A DNA stretch of 32,895 nucleotides from JBKBXU01 sp046313675 (GTDB lineage: Bacteria > Bacteroidota > Bacteroidia > Cytophagales > Cytophagaceae). The stretch's first letter is position 1. Each line of letters starts with the position of its first letter. The notes beneath the pieces are model-generated. The model ran no database searches and was not told the origin of the DNA. It worked only from the letters and a program-made list of their open reading frames with translations. The position numbers and the translations under genes were made by a program. Positions 1 to 8,191 of the stretch are shown here, piece by piece. The stretch covers positions 1-32,895 of the forward strand of contig JBKBXU010000005.1 in the NCBI GenBank assembly GCA_046313675.1, read 5' to 3'.

Positions 1-585
1 TGGAATAACCCCTTTCTTTTTTTCTTCCAGAAACAATGGTACTACTGAACCCCTTGATCCAATGACATTTCCGTACCTAACAACTGAGAATTTTGTTTCC
101 CGATTACCATTTAAATAATTTGCTGCAACAAATAACTTATCGGCACATAACTTTGTAGCACCGTATAGGCTTACTGGAGAAGATGCTTTGTCTGTTGACA
201 GGCAAACAACTTTCTTTACACCCGAATGAAATGCCGCTTCAATTACATTTTCTGCCCCCAATACATTTGTTTTAATGAACTCCATTGGGTTGAATTCTGC
301 AGAAGGCACTTGTTTGAGCGCAGCAGCATGTATCACATAATCTATTCCCTCAAAAGCCCTGGTCAATCTGTCTCTGTCTCTCACATCCCCAAGAATATAC
401 TGTATAGCCTTATACTCTTTTCCGGAAAACTCACGGCTCATTTCATACTGCTTGTATTCATCTCTTGAGAATACAACAAGCTTCTTTATTCCAGGGAATT
501 TCTGAAAAAGAATTTGGATAAATTTTTTTCCAAAGGAGCCGGTTCCACCGGTTATAAGTAAATTACTGCCATTCAAATCCAACAT
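1..585 (-). CDS. pseB: UDP-GlcNAc 4,6-dehydratase (inverting), PseB-type, 3' end outside window
   Basis: The 195 codons present are the N-terminal part of an extended short-chain dehydrogenase of the PseB/FlaA1 type. It begins at an ATG and runs off the left edge of the window without a stop. The Rossmann glycine motif is TGGTGSFGKKF (residues 12-22). The family signature AALKQVPSAEFNP lies at about 88-100. The catalytic stretch STDKA at 130-134 with Tyr in SLYGATK gives Asp132, Lys133 and Tyr141, the positions used by Helicobacter pylori FlaA1/PseB. RYGNVIGSRGSVVP follows. The known family reaction converts UDP-GlcNAc to the 4-keto-6-deoxy-L-arabino sugar, the first step toward pseudaminic acid or related 6-deoxy sugars. 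Inference: cytosolic, making a precursor for the surface glycan locus to its right. A 6-deoxy-sugar role other than pseudaminic acid is possible because the next pathway genes are not visible. Confidence 0.93.
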   Translation of the reverse strand, partial: MLDLNGSNLLITGGTGSFGKKFIQILFQKFPGIKKLVVFSRDEYKQYEMSREFSGKEYKAIQYILGDVRDRDRLTRAFEGIDYVIHAAALKQVPSAEFNPMEFIKTNVLGAENVIEAAFHSGVKKVVCLSTDKASSPVSLYGATKLCADKLFVAANYLNGNRETKFSVVRYGNVIGSRGSVVPLFLEEKKKGVIP

Positions 586-652
586 AAACAAAATATAAAG
601 GCCTTTTTTCAAAAATATGAAAATTTATGTTTAAAATTAGATCCTACGGAGA

Positions 653-2083
653 TTATTTTATCTCACCCACAAATAGAATGCGGTTTTTCTCAAGTTGCTC
701 TTCATGTAGAATGGTAAAACAATCCCCAAAATTACCTCTAAACCAATCCACATTATACCATTCAGGTGTTACAATTTTCCTTTTACTTCTATCGCTATAT
801 AAACCCATAGGCATAAATTCAATAAAAACATACCTGTTTGAATATTTGATTACTTCTTCAAACAATGACTTTACAGACATTTTCTGTGTCAGGATCAGGT
901 GATGGCTTAAAGCCAGTGCAAATACCGCATCGCTTTTGAACCTTTCATATACCCTTGCTCCATAATAATTTTCATTTGGAGTAACAAAATTAAGCAAGGC
1001 AGGCGTAACCCTATGTTTTGTCTTCTTTAAAAGATTATACATAAGATTGACAGCCGTTTCATCATAATCCGTACAAATAATAGTCTCTATATTTGTCCTT
1101 TCAGATATAATTCTCGAAAAAACACCCTGATTCCCCCCCAATTCAAGAACACTGTTTACCTCCAGTCCTTTTAGGACAGAAAGTATTTGGTCAAAGCGCA
1201 GCGTTGATTTAATCAAGCCATTCGCATCCTGAAGGTCGTTATGGTATGCCCCCCACTCTGTCTGGATATTTTTTATGGAAATATTTTTAACCTTTTTAGC
1301 TAAAGCATTAAGATTTGTAGACTGAAAAGGCAAAATGCCTAGTTTATTTAAAAATATGGTTAGTTTTTTAAGAGAGACAGGAGTTTTTTCCTTGATCTCT
1401 TCTTCTGAAAAATAACGGATTAATTTAAACTTATAAAAGGTACTTAGAAAAAGGTCGATCGTCTTCTGTTTAAATAATTTATATAAGGAAGATTTAAAAT
1501 AATAGAACGAATAATGGGGTATTGGGTCGGGCTGTAACATTACCAGTCTGGCAAAATACCAATTACCTGCTTCTGCTATTTTTAATGGATAATAAAAAGA
1601 CTGCAAAAAATTCTCGTAGGCAAACCAGCCCTTAAAACCAGAAGGAACCTTAATAAAACTACCAAAATCAATATAAACTGGGTCATTATTCTTAAACAGT
1701 ATATTATATCCATGACAATCCATTGTTTGGTAACCATATTTCAAAGCAATCTGATTTAAAACGATAGCAAATTCCCCGGCATCCTTAAGCATGTCAAAAG
1801 TCCATTGCGGCGGCAAAACCACCGGATAGATTACCTCATGTTCTAAAACAAGCTCAAAGCCTTCCAACTCAATATCCGAAATAGTGGTTTTAGGAAACAT
1901 TCCCTTCTGATTCAATTCTTCGATCAGCCCACATCCGAGAAGCTCTTTAACAAACGCAGTTTTGTGTTTATAAATAGCTCTAAAGATTTTACCATTGTAT
2001 GTAAAGACCTTTCCAGTCTCATCTCTGCTATTTGTGCTGATAAATGATATGTTTTGCAAAGAAACTTTGGTGGAACTATTCAT
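653..2083 (-). CDS. Kinase-like domain fused to a class I SAM methyltransferase
   Basis: A 476-residue protein with two recognisable parts. The N-terminal ~250 residues resemble an aminoglycoside-phosphotransferase/lipopolysaccharide-kinase fold. DCHGYNILF at 122-130 resembles the catalytic loop HGDxHxxN, and VYIDFGS at 136-142 resembles the metal-binding DFG segment. The C-terminal ~190 residues are a Rossmann methyltransferase with motif I LELGGNQGVF (313-322), acidic motif II near Asp339, and a FALALSHHL motif near 390. The tail (IEFMPMGLYSDR) recalls NoeA-like/NodS-type methyltransferases. It sits between a methyltransferase gene (119 bp upstream) and pseB (67 bp downstream), all on the minus strand, which suggests a role in glycan modification. 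The nearest functional analogy is WbdD, the O-antigen chain terminator with both methyltransferase and kinase domains, but there the order is reversed. The substrate is unknown, and the first domain could be an inactive pseudokinase. Confidence 0.8.
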   Translation of the reverse strand: MNSSTKVSLQNISFISTNSRDETGKVFTYNGKIFRAIYKHKTAFVKELLGCGLIEELNQKGMFPKTTISDIELEGFELVLEHEVIYPVVLPPQWTFDMLKDAGEFAIVLNQIALKYGYQTMDCHGYNILFKNNDPVYIDFGSFIKVPSGFKGWFAYENFLQSFYYPLKIAEAGNWYFARLVMLQPDPIPHYSFYYFKSSLYKLFKQKTIDLFLSTFYKFKLIRYFSEEEIKEKTPVSLKKLTIFLNKLGILPFQSTNLNALAKKVKNISIKNIQTEWGAYHNDLQDANGLIKSTLRFDQILSVLKGLEVNSVLELGGNQGVFSRIISERTNIETIICTDYDETAVNLMYNLLKKTKHRVTPALLNFVTPNENYYGARVYERFKSDAVFALALSHHLILTQKMSVKSLFEEVIKYSNRYVFIEFMPMGLYSDRSKRKIVTPEWYNVDWFRGNFGDCFTILHEEQLEKNRILFVGEIK

Positions 2084-2202
2084 GTGTATTATAATTAACT
2101 AAAACTGTTCAACAAAAATTAACTGAACCTTACAGAAATTATTTATCTGTATGTAAGCAGCTATTACCTTTGGGATATTTTAACCCACGAAACCTTCACC
2201 TA

Positions 2203-3129
2203 CTAAGGTTTCTTCAAAACTATTGTAACTGAATGACCAAAAACTTGGTGCTTACTTACTCCTTTTTTATGGATATAACTCAAAAGCTTGGCTAATTTGT
2301 TAATCAAAAAACCTGAAAGTGAATTATCGATAAGCTTTTTTCTTCTGCTCATAGAAAGATCACTATAAAAAAACTTTTCGTATTCTGTGGTTGAATACAT
2401 AAAATGGTGATGCGTTGCCAGGCTATCATGTTCCAGATGTATTGGATTCAAATCAAAAACCTTTCCGATGTTTTTAAGGGCTTCATCAGACCACCTGCTA
2501 ATATGATGTGGTGGCATATTCATGCCCATGTTATATACATCAGCTACAAAACCATCGTTACCCGGAACAGAAAATATCAGTAATCCATTAGGCTTTAGAC
2601 ACTTTATACAAGAGTCTACAAAATCATTGATCTGAGGAATATGCTCCAGTACCTGAAAAGCTGTTACCACATCATAATATCCTGCTTTTTTTTGAGAATG
2701 CTCCTGAACCGTTTCATTTAACATTACTATCCCATTTTTCTGTCCGTCAGCAATGGCTTTAGTATTCAGTTCAAGACCGGTAAACTGGGCATGTGGAATT
2801 AATTTTTGAAATGCCCCACTCCCTGCTCCTACATCCAGAACCTGATCATTACTTTTGACAAACTTTTTTGCTATTTCATATTCCTGTTTTTCGCTGAGAT
2901 AGTACCAGTCAAAATTTTGCAGCTGCTGATAAAATTCATCCGAACCGGGAGAAAGCGGATAAAAGAAACGTAGATCGCATAAAGGACAATGCTGAAAATG
3001 TATAACATTGTCCCTGAACTCACTGCTTACATCTATATTTAATGTTTTAAGATAAAGCTTATTCAGATCATCAACCCTTATAGAACTGATGGTATTCGTA
3101 TCCTTATTTTTACAAAGTAGACATTCCAT
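2203..3129 (-). CDS. Class I SAM-dependent methyltransferase with N-terminal zinc-ribbon cysteines
   Basis: A 308-residue cytosolic protein. Two CxxC pairs, Cys3/Cys6 and Cys48/Cys51, form a putative zinc ribbon like that of sugar C-methyltransferases and related Methyltransf_23 proteins. The SAM-binding motif I is LDVGAGSGAF (98-107), and the usual AFQVLEHI motif follows at about 155-162, then LKPNGLLIFSVP. The ATG is 6 bp downstream of the stop of the YfhO gene, so the two are very likely cotranscribed. Family knowledge: such proteins commonly methylate sugar nucleotides or lipid-linked glycans. Inference: it modifies a sugar of the locus in which it sits. The exact substrate cannot be read from the sequence. 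Confidence 0.85.
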   Translation of the reverse strand: MECLLCKNKDTNTISSIRVDDLNKLYLKTLNIDVSSEFRDNVIHFQHCPLCDLRFFYPLSPGSDEFYQQLQNFDWYYLSEKQEYEIAKKFVKSNDQVLDVGAGSGAFQKLIPHAQFTGLELNTKAIADGQKNGIVMLNETVQEHSQKKAGYYDVVTAFQVLEHIPQINDFVDSCIKCLKPNGLLIFSVPGNDGFVADVYNMGMNMPPHHISRWSDEALKNIGKVFDLNPIHLEHDSLATHHHFMYSTTEYEKFFYSDLSMSRRKKLIDNSLSGFLINKLAKLLSYIHKKGVSKHQVFGHSVTIVLKKP

Positions 3130-3135
3130 AATCTT

Positions 3136-5586
3136 TTAGACCAGGGAATTTAATTTGCTATCCCTTTTTTCTTCCTCCCCTGGAGTATTATTCCTCTTTT
3201 CCCGATAAATACCAAATGCGCAAGCAGCAATAGCCAAGTAGAATAGTATAGAACCACCCAAAGCGATTTTTTCACCGGTAAAGTAGTAATAAGGTTCGAA
3301 TTTAAATTGAATAGTATGTTCTCCCTGAGGTATAACCATACCTCTCAATATATAATTTACCCTCATATGCTCTACCGGCTCGCCATCCAGATAAGCGTTC
3401 CATCCTGGCCTGAAGTAAATTTCCGAGAACACCGCCAATTGTTCTCTAGGCACATTAACTTTATAATCTAAACGGTTTGGATGATAATTTTCCAGTTTTA
3501 TAGCTCCCTCTACCTTATCATAAGCTTCAAGCCCGGAAACCTGATCCTCAAAACGTTTATCAATTATTGCCGTTTCTGCAGGATTAAAATCATTTAACGC
3601 AATAATTTCCTCATCAGCATTTTCAACCATTTTATAATTTTTCACAAACCAGGCATTACCTAAGGCATCCGGGTTAATCTGAAGCCTCTGAGCATTGGTT
3701 TGCTTATCACTAACTATAACATAGCGTGTGTTAAGCATATTAAGCACTGCCATATTGTTCTTTCCTAAATGGTGGTCGATCAGATCCTGATAACGGGCCA
3801 ATTTTATAGCACTATACCCTCCAATGGATTTATGGTGGTATGAGGTCATCCCATCAGAAAAAGGATTTCTTGTAAGATTCAACACCCTGCCATCTTCATT
3901 TTTAGCCAATATAGCTTTATCTGCTTCAGACTTACGAAATACCTCTTCCATCTTTCTGTCCAGATCATGAAAATCATCGCTGTTCAGGTATCTTTTATTA
4001 ACAAACCATAAATCCGTAACTATTAGAAGAATTAAGGCTGGATAAAATAACTGCCCCTGAAGCTTTTTCTTATAGAAAAAGAATATTAAAGCAGTGGCTG
4101 AAACTATGAAGAATAAAGACCTGAAAGAATCCATTCTCAACATAGAAGCCCTATCCTCCCTTAAAGCGCCTATTAACCAATCCGGAAGATTTCCACTATC
4201 TGAACTTGCAGAAAAATCAAACAATGCACCACCCAATAAGAAGAACAACAAGCTAAAACCACCTGTAACAATAAAGGCTACCTTAAATCCTAAAACGGCA
4301 TCTTTTTGTGAAATTTTTCCCCTGATAAAATCAGACAATGCGATAAAGCCCAGCAAAGGAAAACTTAGCTGCGCAATGGACATGATCATGGTAACTGACC
4401 TGAATTTATTATATAAAGGCACGTAGTCATAAAACAAATCCGAGAGAAGTTCAAAATTATTTCCCCATGAAAGCATGATAGCAAAAGCTGAGACAGAAGC
4501 GATCCACCATTTATGGGGGCCTTTTACAGCAATCAAGCCAAAGACAAAAAGGAAGCATACAATAGCTCCGAAATATACTGGTCCTGAGGTAAAAGGCTGG
4601 TCCCCCCAATACATGGGCATGCTTTTAATATATTCATTTGCCTGGTATTTATTAACCCCATTGGCAAGTAAACGCTTGTACGTTTCTGACTTCTCGCTCA
4701 AGCTTTCATGCGAACTTCCTCCATAAAAACCAGGGATTAAAATGGTAAAAGTTTCTTTTACACCATTGCTCCAGGCAAAAACATAGTCTTTGTTCAAGCC
4801 ACTATCTTTTTTCTTCTCATCTTTTAATTCAGATCCGCCCCTGGTCGTTAACTTACCGTATTCATAATTTGTCCATAACCTGGAAACATTGGGCAACAAG
4901 CCTATAATACCGGCCATTATAGCCAGGGATGAGGCTATAAAAAACTTCTTTAAATTCTTGCTCTTATAGCTGGTATAAAATTCTGCAATGGCATAAAACA
5001 AAATTACAAATAACAGATAATATGTTATCTGATAATGCGAATACAAAATATGCATTCCCGAAAAGAAAGTAGTGATTAAAAGACCTTTAAAATATCTGCC
5101 CCGATACAGATACACCAAACCAGCCAAGACCGGAGCCATCAATGCCATATCGGCTACTTTGTTCATATGCCCGGCTTCAATACTAATGATGTTAAAAGAA
5201 GATAACGTAAACGCAAGACCTCCCGCCAGAGATAGAACCGGACTCACACCAAAGGCCAATAAAAGAATATAAAAACCAATAAATGCATAAAAAGAAAGAT
5301 ATACAGGAGAAGGCATAATCTTTTCAAGCGGCTTATAAATGAAGCTAAGCAGGTCATTTCCAAACCCCCGCCATACCGGCATACCGGAAAAAGACGTACC
5401 ACTCCATAATATTTCTTCTCCTGTACTTTCGTTATACTCCTTAGCTTCCTGAAAAGTACCTTTAAATTGAATCATATCACTCTGAAGCATTCCTTTACCG
5501 GAAAGTACAGGGTAAAAAAAGATAAAAATCACAGCTACCCCAATAAGGATATTTATCAAATGGGGCCGATACGTATTAAATTTCAT
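3136..5586 (-). CDS. YfhO-family polytopic membrane protein
   Basis: An 816-residue integral membrane protein with about a dozen hydrophobic segments: one near residues 12-28, many between about 95 and 520, and one near 775-795. A hydrophilic C-terminal domain (about 545-765) contains the typical YFRPGWNAYLDG segment and LRGMVIPQGEHTI. This layout matches the YfhO family of Bacteroidota. The family is linked by fold and by studies in Firmicutes to GT-C type glycosyl transfer or glycolipid handling, but its role in Bacteroidota is not established. It is the first gene of the minus-strand run leading to the two methyltransferases and pseB. About 450 bp separate it from the divergent glycosyltransferase pair, so it probably has its own promoter there. 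Inference: it transfers or handles lipid-linked sugar at the inner membrane. Confidence 0.85.
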   Translation of the reverse strand: MKFNTYRPHLINILIGVAVIFIFFYPVLSGKGMLQSDMIQFKGTFQEAKEYNESTGEEILWSGTSFSGMPVWRGFGNDLLSFIYKPLEKIMPSPVYLSFYAFIGFYILLLAFGVSPVLSLAGGLAFTLSSFNIISIEAGHMNKVADMALMAPVLAGLVYLYRGRYFKGLLITTFFSGMHILYSHYQITYYLLFVILFYAIAEFYTSYKSKNLKKFFIASSLAIMAGIIGLLPNVSRLWTNYEYGKLTTRGGSELKDEKKKDSGLNKDYVFAWSNGVKETFTILIPGFYGGSSHESLSEKSETYKRLLANGVNKYQANEYIKSMPMYWGDQPFTSGPVYFGAIVCFLFVFGLIAVKGPHKWWIASVSAFAIMLSWGNNFELLSDLFYDYVPLYNKFRSVTMIMSIAQLSFPLLGFIALSDFIRGKISQKDAVLGFKVAFIVTGGFSLLFFLLGGALFDFSASSDSGNLPDWLIGALREDRASMLRMDSFRSLFFIVSATALIFFFYKKKLQGQLFYPALILLIVTDLWFVNKRYLNSDDFHDLDRKMEEVFRKSEADKAILAKNEDGRVLNLTRNPFSDGMTSYHHKSIGGYSAIKLARYQDLIDHHLGKNNMAVLNMLNTRYVIVSDKQTNAQRLQINPDALGNAWFVKNYKMVENADEEIIALNDFNPAETAIIDKRFEDQVSGLEAYDKVEGAIKLENYHPNRLDYKVNVPREQLAVFSEIYFRPGWNAYLDGEPVEHMRVNYILRGMVIPQGEHTIQFKFEPYYYFTGEKIALGGSILFYLAIAACAFGIYREKRNNTPGEEEKRDSKLNSLV

Positions 5587-6039
5587 AAACAGGATATTAC
5601 AAAGGATTAAACTCTTTTTTTTGCTTTGAAAGTTAACAAAAATATTATTTATATGATTCCGTTTTTAAATTCAGAGGTTTCTAAAAAATATTTTCCCTTT
5701 CAAAACAGCACTTTTACGCTACAAGCTTAAAAAATAAAAGTAAACTTAAGAAACCATTTCTACACTTTTCGTAATTTTACAGTTAAAAATTCCAGGCAAT
5801 ATACTAATAAAGGTATGGTTATCAACTACCAGACTTATTAGTACGTAAAAAACTACTCTATATTATAAGCATAAAAAAACATTCTATCAAAATAAGCTTT
5901 CAAAATATATTTTTTTATTAAAAATTGTCATTGTTATTTAGCAGTTTAGGACAGAAAAATCCCATACTTGGAAAAGGAATACAGGAAGAACCGATAATGA
6001 ACTAAAGGCAAAATTTAATTGCTTCGAGAATATAATGTA
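5587..6039. other. 453-bp AT-rich divergent intergenic region, no gene
   Basis: The spacer lies between the minus-strand YfhO gene and the plus-strand glycosyltransferase gene. No open frame with recognisable protein similarity is visible. It must hold the promoters of both divergent units, but no exact TAnnTTTG box is placed convincingly for either. The main structured item is the 5901-5950 segment, which recurs upstream of pfkA. Just before the glycosyltransferase start is an ATGTAATG sequence (6035-6042), where an ATG-TAA start-stop overlaps the real ATG. Confidence 0.7.
5901..5950 (+). promoter_or_regulatory. AT-rich upstream segment shared with the pfkA leader (copy 1)
   Basis: This segment aligns over about 48 bases with 8141-8190. 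Both have an A-rich block, ATATTTTTTT, a short A-run, ATTGYCATTG, TTATTTA and CAG. The first copy lies about 90 bp before the GT4 start and the second ends 2 bases before the pfkA ATG. It may be a promoter or leader element. No defined factor-binding motif was recognised, and low base complexity makes part of the match expected by chance. Confidence 0.4.
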
Positions 6040-7302
6040 ATGAAAGTTGTCCTACTAAATACAACAGAAAAAACAGGTGGCGCTGCGAAAGCATGCCTGA
6101 GAGTTTTTAATGCCTTAGCTAAAGTTTTAGACGTTTCGTTGTTGGTACAGGACAAAAGCTCCGATCTGCCTTCCATTATTTCTGTCTCTGAATCAAAAAT
6201 CTCGAAAATTTCCGCTTTCCTGAGATTCTCTATTGAGCGCCTCTGGGTATTGACCAAAATCAAAAAAAAGGATTTCCTCTATTCATTTTCCCCTGCCAAT
6301 ACAGGCCTGGACATTAAAAATCATAAAGAAATTGGCAATGCAGACATTATTCACCTGCATTGGATTAATTTTGGTTTTTTGTCCTTAAAATCTTTAAAAA
6401 AAATAGTCGCCCTAAAGAAACCTATAGTATGGACACTGCATGATATGTGGGCTTTTACCGGAGGGTGCCATTATAGTGGAGAATGTACTAACTTCAAAAC
6501 TGGTTGTGGAAACTGTTTTTATTTAAAAACATGCAAACCAGATGATTCCTCAAAGAAAATATGGAATAAAAAGATGCATATATTTAAGGATGCAAATTTA
6601 ACCATAGTTACCAGTAGTAATTGGCTGGGACGATGTGCAAGCAACAGCCAGCTTTTTAAAACTACTACGGTTAAAACCATCCCCACCCCTATTGATTCCA
6701 GCGTTTATAAAATATTAGATAAAAACAATTGTCGAAAAAAACTTAACCTCCCTACAGACAAAAAACTAATTTTATTTGGGTGCATGAATATAGAAGACGA
6801 AAGAAAAGGTTTTCGTCACCTTCAGAATGCTTTAAAATTTTACTTAAAACAGTTTCCTGATTCCTTAAAAGATACGGAAGTAGTGGTTTTTGGAAAATCC
6901 AGCCATATTTCCCTAGATATTGACTTTAAGATACACTCGCTCGGATTAATCAATTCTGAAGAAAAGTTGGTTATGGTATATAATGCTGCAGATACTTTTG
7001 TCTTACCCTCTTTGGAGGACAATTTACCAAACACTGTCATGGAATCTATGGCGTGTGGAACCCCTGTTACAGCATTTGACCTTGGTGGGATTCCCGATAT
7101 GATAGAACACCAAGTAGATGGCTATATGGCAGAACCAAAAAACTCGGTTGACCTAGCAAATGGAATCCATTATATTCTTACTAACCAAGAAGCATTAGGT
7201 ATGAAGGCAAGACAAAAAATGGAAACATATTTCAATGAATCTTTTGTGGCAACCCAGTATACCAACTTGTATAAAGAAATTCTAAAAACCAGCAAAAATT
7301 GA
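6040..7302 (+). CDS. Glycosyltransferase family 4 (GT-B fold), WcaC-like
   Basis: A 420-residue cytosolic or membrane-associated retaining glycosyltransferase. The N-terminal MKVVLLNTTEKTGGAAKAC has the acceptor-side glycine loop. WTLHDMWAFTGGCHYSGEC (131-149), followed by two more cysteines at 156 and 159, is the hallmark of the WcaC-like subgroup. The C-terminal donor-binding part carries PSLEDNLPNTVMESMACG with the conserved EX7E-type glutamates, then DLGGIPDMI. I chose the ATG at 6040 because the protein fits the family from there. An upstream in-frame TTG at 6019 would add only seven atypical residues. Its TGA overlaps the start of the next glycosyltransferase, so the two are translationally coupled. 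Inference: it adds one sugar to the repeat unit of a surface polysaccharide. Donor and linkage are unknown. Confidence 0.9.
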   Translation: MKVVLLNTTEKTGGAAKACLRVFNALAKVLDVSLLVQDKSSDLPSIISVSESKISKISAFLRFSIERLWVLTKIKKKDFLYSFSPANTGLDIKNHKEIGNADIIHLHWINFGFLSLKSLKKIVALKKPIVWTLHDMWAFTGGCHYSGECTNFKTGCGNCFYLKTCKPDDSSKKIWNKKMHIFKDANLTIVTSSNWLGRCASNSQLFKTTTVKTIPTPIDSSVYKILDKNNCRKKLNLPTDKKLILFGCMNIEDERKGFRHLQNALKFYLKQFPDSLKDTEVVVFGKSSHISLDIDFKIHSLGLINSEEKLVMVYNAADTFVLPSLEDNLPNTVMESMACGTPVTAFDLGGIPDMIEHQVDGYMAEPKNSVDLANGIHYILTNQEALGMKARQKMETYFNESFVATQYTNLYKEILKTSKN

Positions 7303-8048
7303 GACCTCAGATTTCTATAATAACAGTTGTCTACAACGGGAAAGAACTGCTTGAGAAAACCATTAACAGCATAGTAAGCCAATCTTCCTCAAATTATGAA
7401 TATTTAATCATTGATGGGGGCTCAACAGACGGTACTTTAGACATCATAAAAAAATATTCCGATAAAATCAATTACTGGATTTCAGAAAAAGACAAAGGAA
7501 TTTACGACGCCATGAACAAAGGCATCGAAGCCGCCAAAGGAGAATACATATTGTTTTTAAATGCCGGGGATGAATTATATGCCCCTGATGTGTTAAAAAC
7601 TATTTTTTCAAAATCTCCGGAGGCGGATATATTTTATGGTGAAACCGTACTGACCGATGATGAAAAAGAACTCGGAACCCGAAGTGAACTATCTATACGA
7701 AAACTCCCGGAAAACCTGACATGGAAAAGTTTATCAAAAGGAATGGTTGTCTGCCACCAATCTTTTATAGTCCGAAAAGAACTAATTCCATTCTATGATA
7801 TGCAATATAAACTCAGTTCAGATATAGATTGGGTTATAAAATGCCTGAAAAACTCAAAAAATACGGTAAACACGCATTTAATAATTAGCAAATACCTTAT
7901 TGGAGGATATTCGGTAAAAAATATCAGAAAATCCTGGACAGAACGCTTTATAATTCTGAAAAAACATTTCGGATTACTAAGCACCTTGTGCAATCATTTT
8001 TATATTGCATTAAGATTTTTCATTCGTAAAGGGAATAAGAAGTATTAA
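7299..8048 (+). CDS. Glycosyltransferase family 2 (GT-A fold), WcaE-like, TTG start
   Basis: A 249-residue inverting-type glycosyltransferase. The nucleotide-binding strand is ISIITVVYN (5-13) with IIDGGSTDGT at 37-46. SEKDKGIYDAMNKGI (62-76) and FLNAGDE (86-92) are the WcaE-like signature, with the NAGD stretch standing where other GT2 members have DxD. The acceptor loop CHQSFIVRKE and the SSDIDW motif follow. No ATG exists between the preceding in-frame stop and the conserved first strand, so the start is the TTG at 7299, which overlaps the previous stop as TTGA. This couples its translation to the GT4 enzyme. A cytoplasmic role in assembling the same glycan unit as its partner is inferred. 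Confidence 0.9.
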   Translation: MRPQISIITVVYNGKELLEKTINSIVSQSSSNYEYLIIDGGSTDGTLDIIKKYSDKINYWISEKDKGIYDAMNKGIEAAKGEYILFLNAGDELYAPDVLKTIFSKSPEADIFYGETVLTDDEKELGTRSELSIRKLPENLTWKSLSKGMVVCHQSFIVRKELIPFYDMQYKLSSDIDWVIKCLKNSKNTVNTHLIISKYLIGGYSVKNIRKSWTERFIILKKHFGLLSTLCNHFYIALRFFIRKGNKKY

Positions 8049-8140
8049 TTCCGATAAAATTTTTTACATGCTTATCATGTGGAAAGTGCTACAAAGTCCG
8101 CTTTCTGCAATTATAAAAGTTAAATTGTAGGTTTTAATTT

Positions 8141-8190
8141 TAAAACATATTTTTTTTTGTTAAAATTGCCATTGATTATTTAACAGGTTA
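8141..8190 (+). promoter_or_regulatory. AT-rich upstream segment shared with the GT4 leader (copy 2)
   Basis: Second copy of the segment at 5901-5950, immediately before the pfkA start. The shared core is ATTGYCATTG followed by TTATTTA and CAG. It probably contains the pfkA promoter or leader, but no exact TAnnTTTG box is present, so this rests only on the similarity of the two leaders. Confidence 0.4.
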
Positions 8191-8191
8191 T

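Noticed and set aside
4094..4426. 110-codon plus-strand frame within the YfhO gene
   Set aside because: Shadow of a strong membrane-protein gene on the opposite strand; the translation has no recognisable family.
5587..6039. JUMPStart/ops element ahead of the polysaccharide genes
   Set aside because: The conserved JUMPStart sequence was looked for and not found on either strand.
8066..8080. ACATG-CTTAT-CATGT hairpin after the GT2 gene
   Set aside because: A 5-bp stem without a T-run; too weak to call a terminator.
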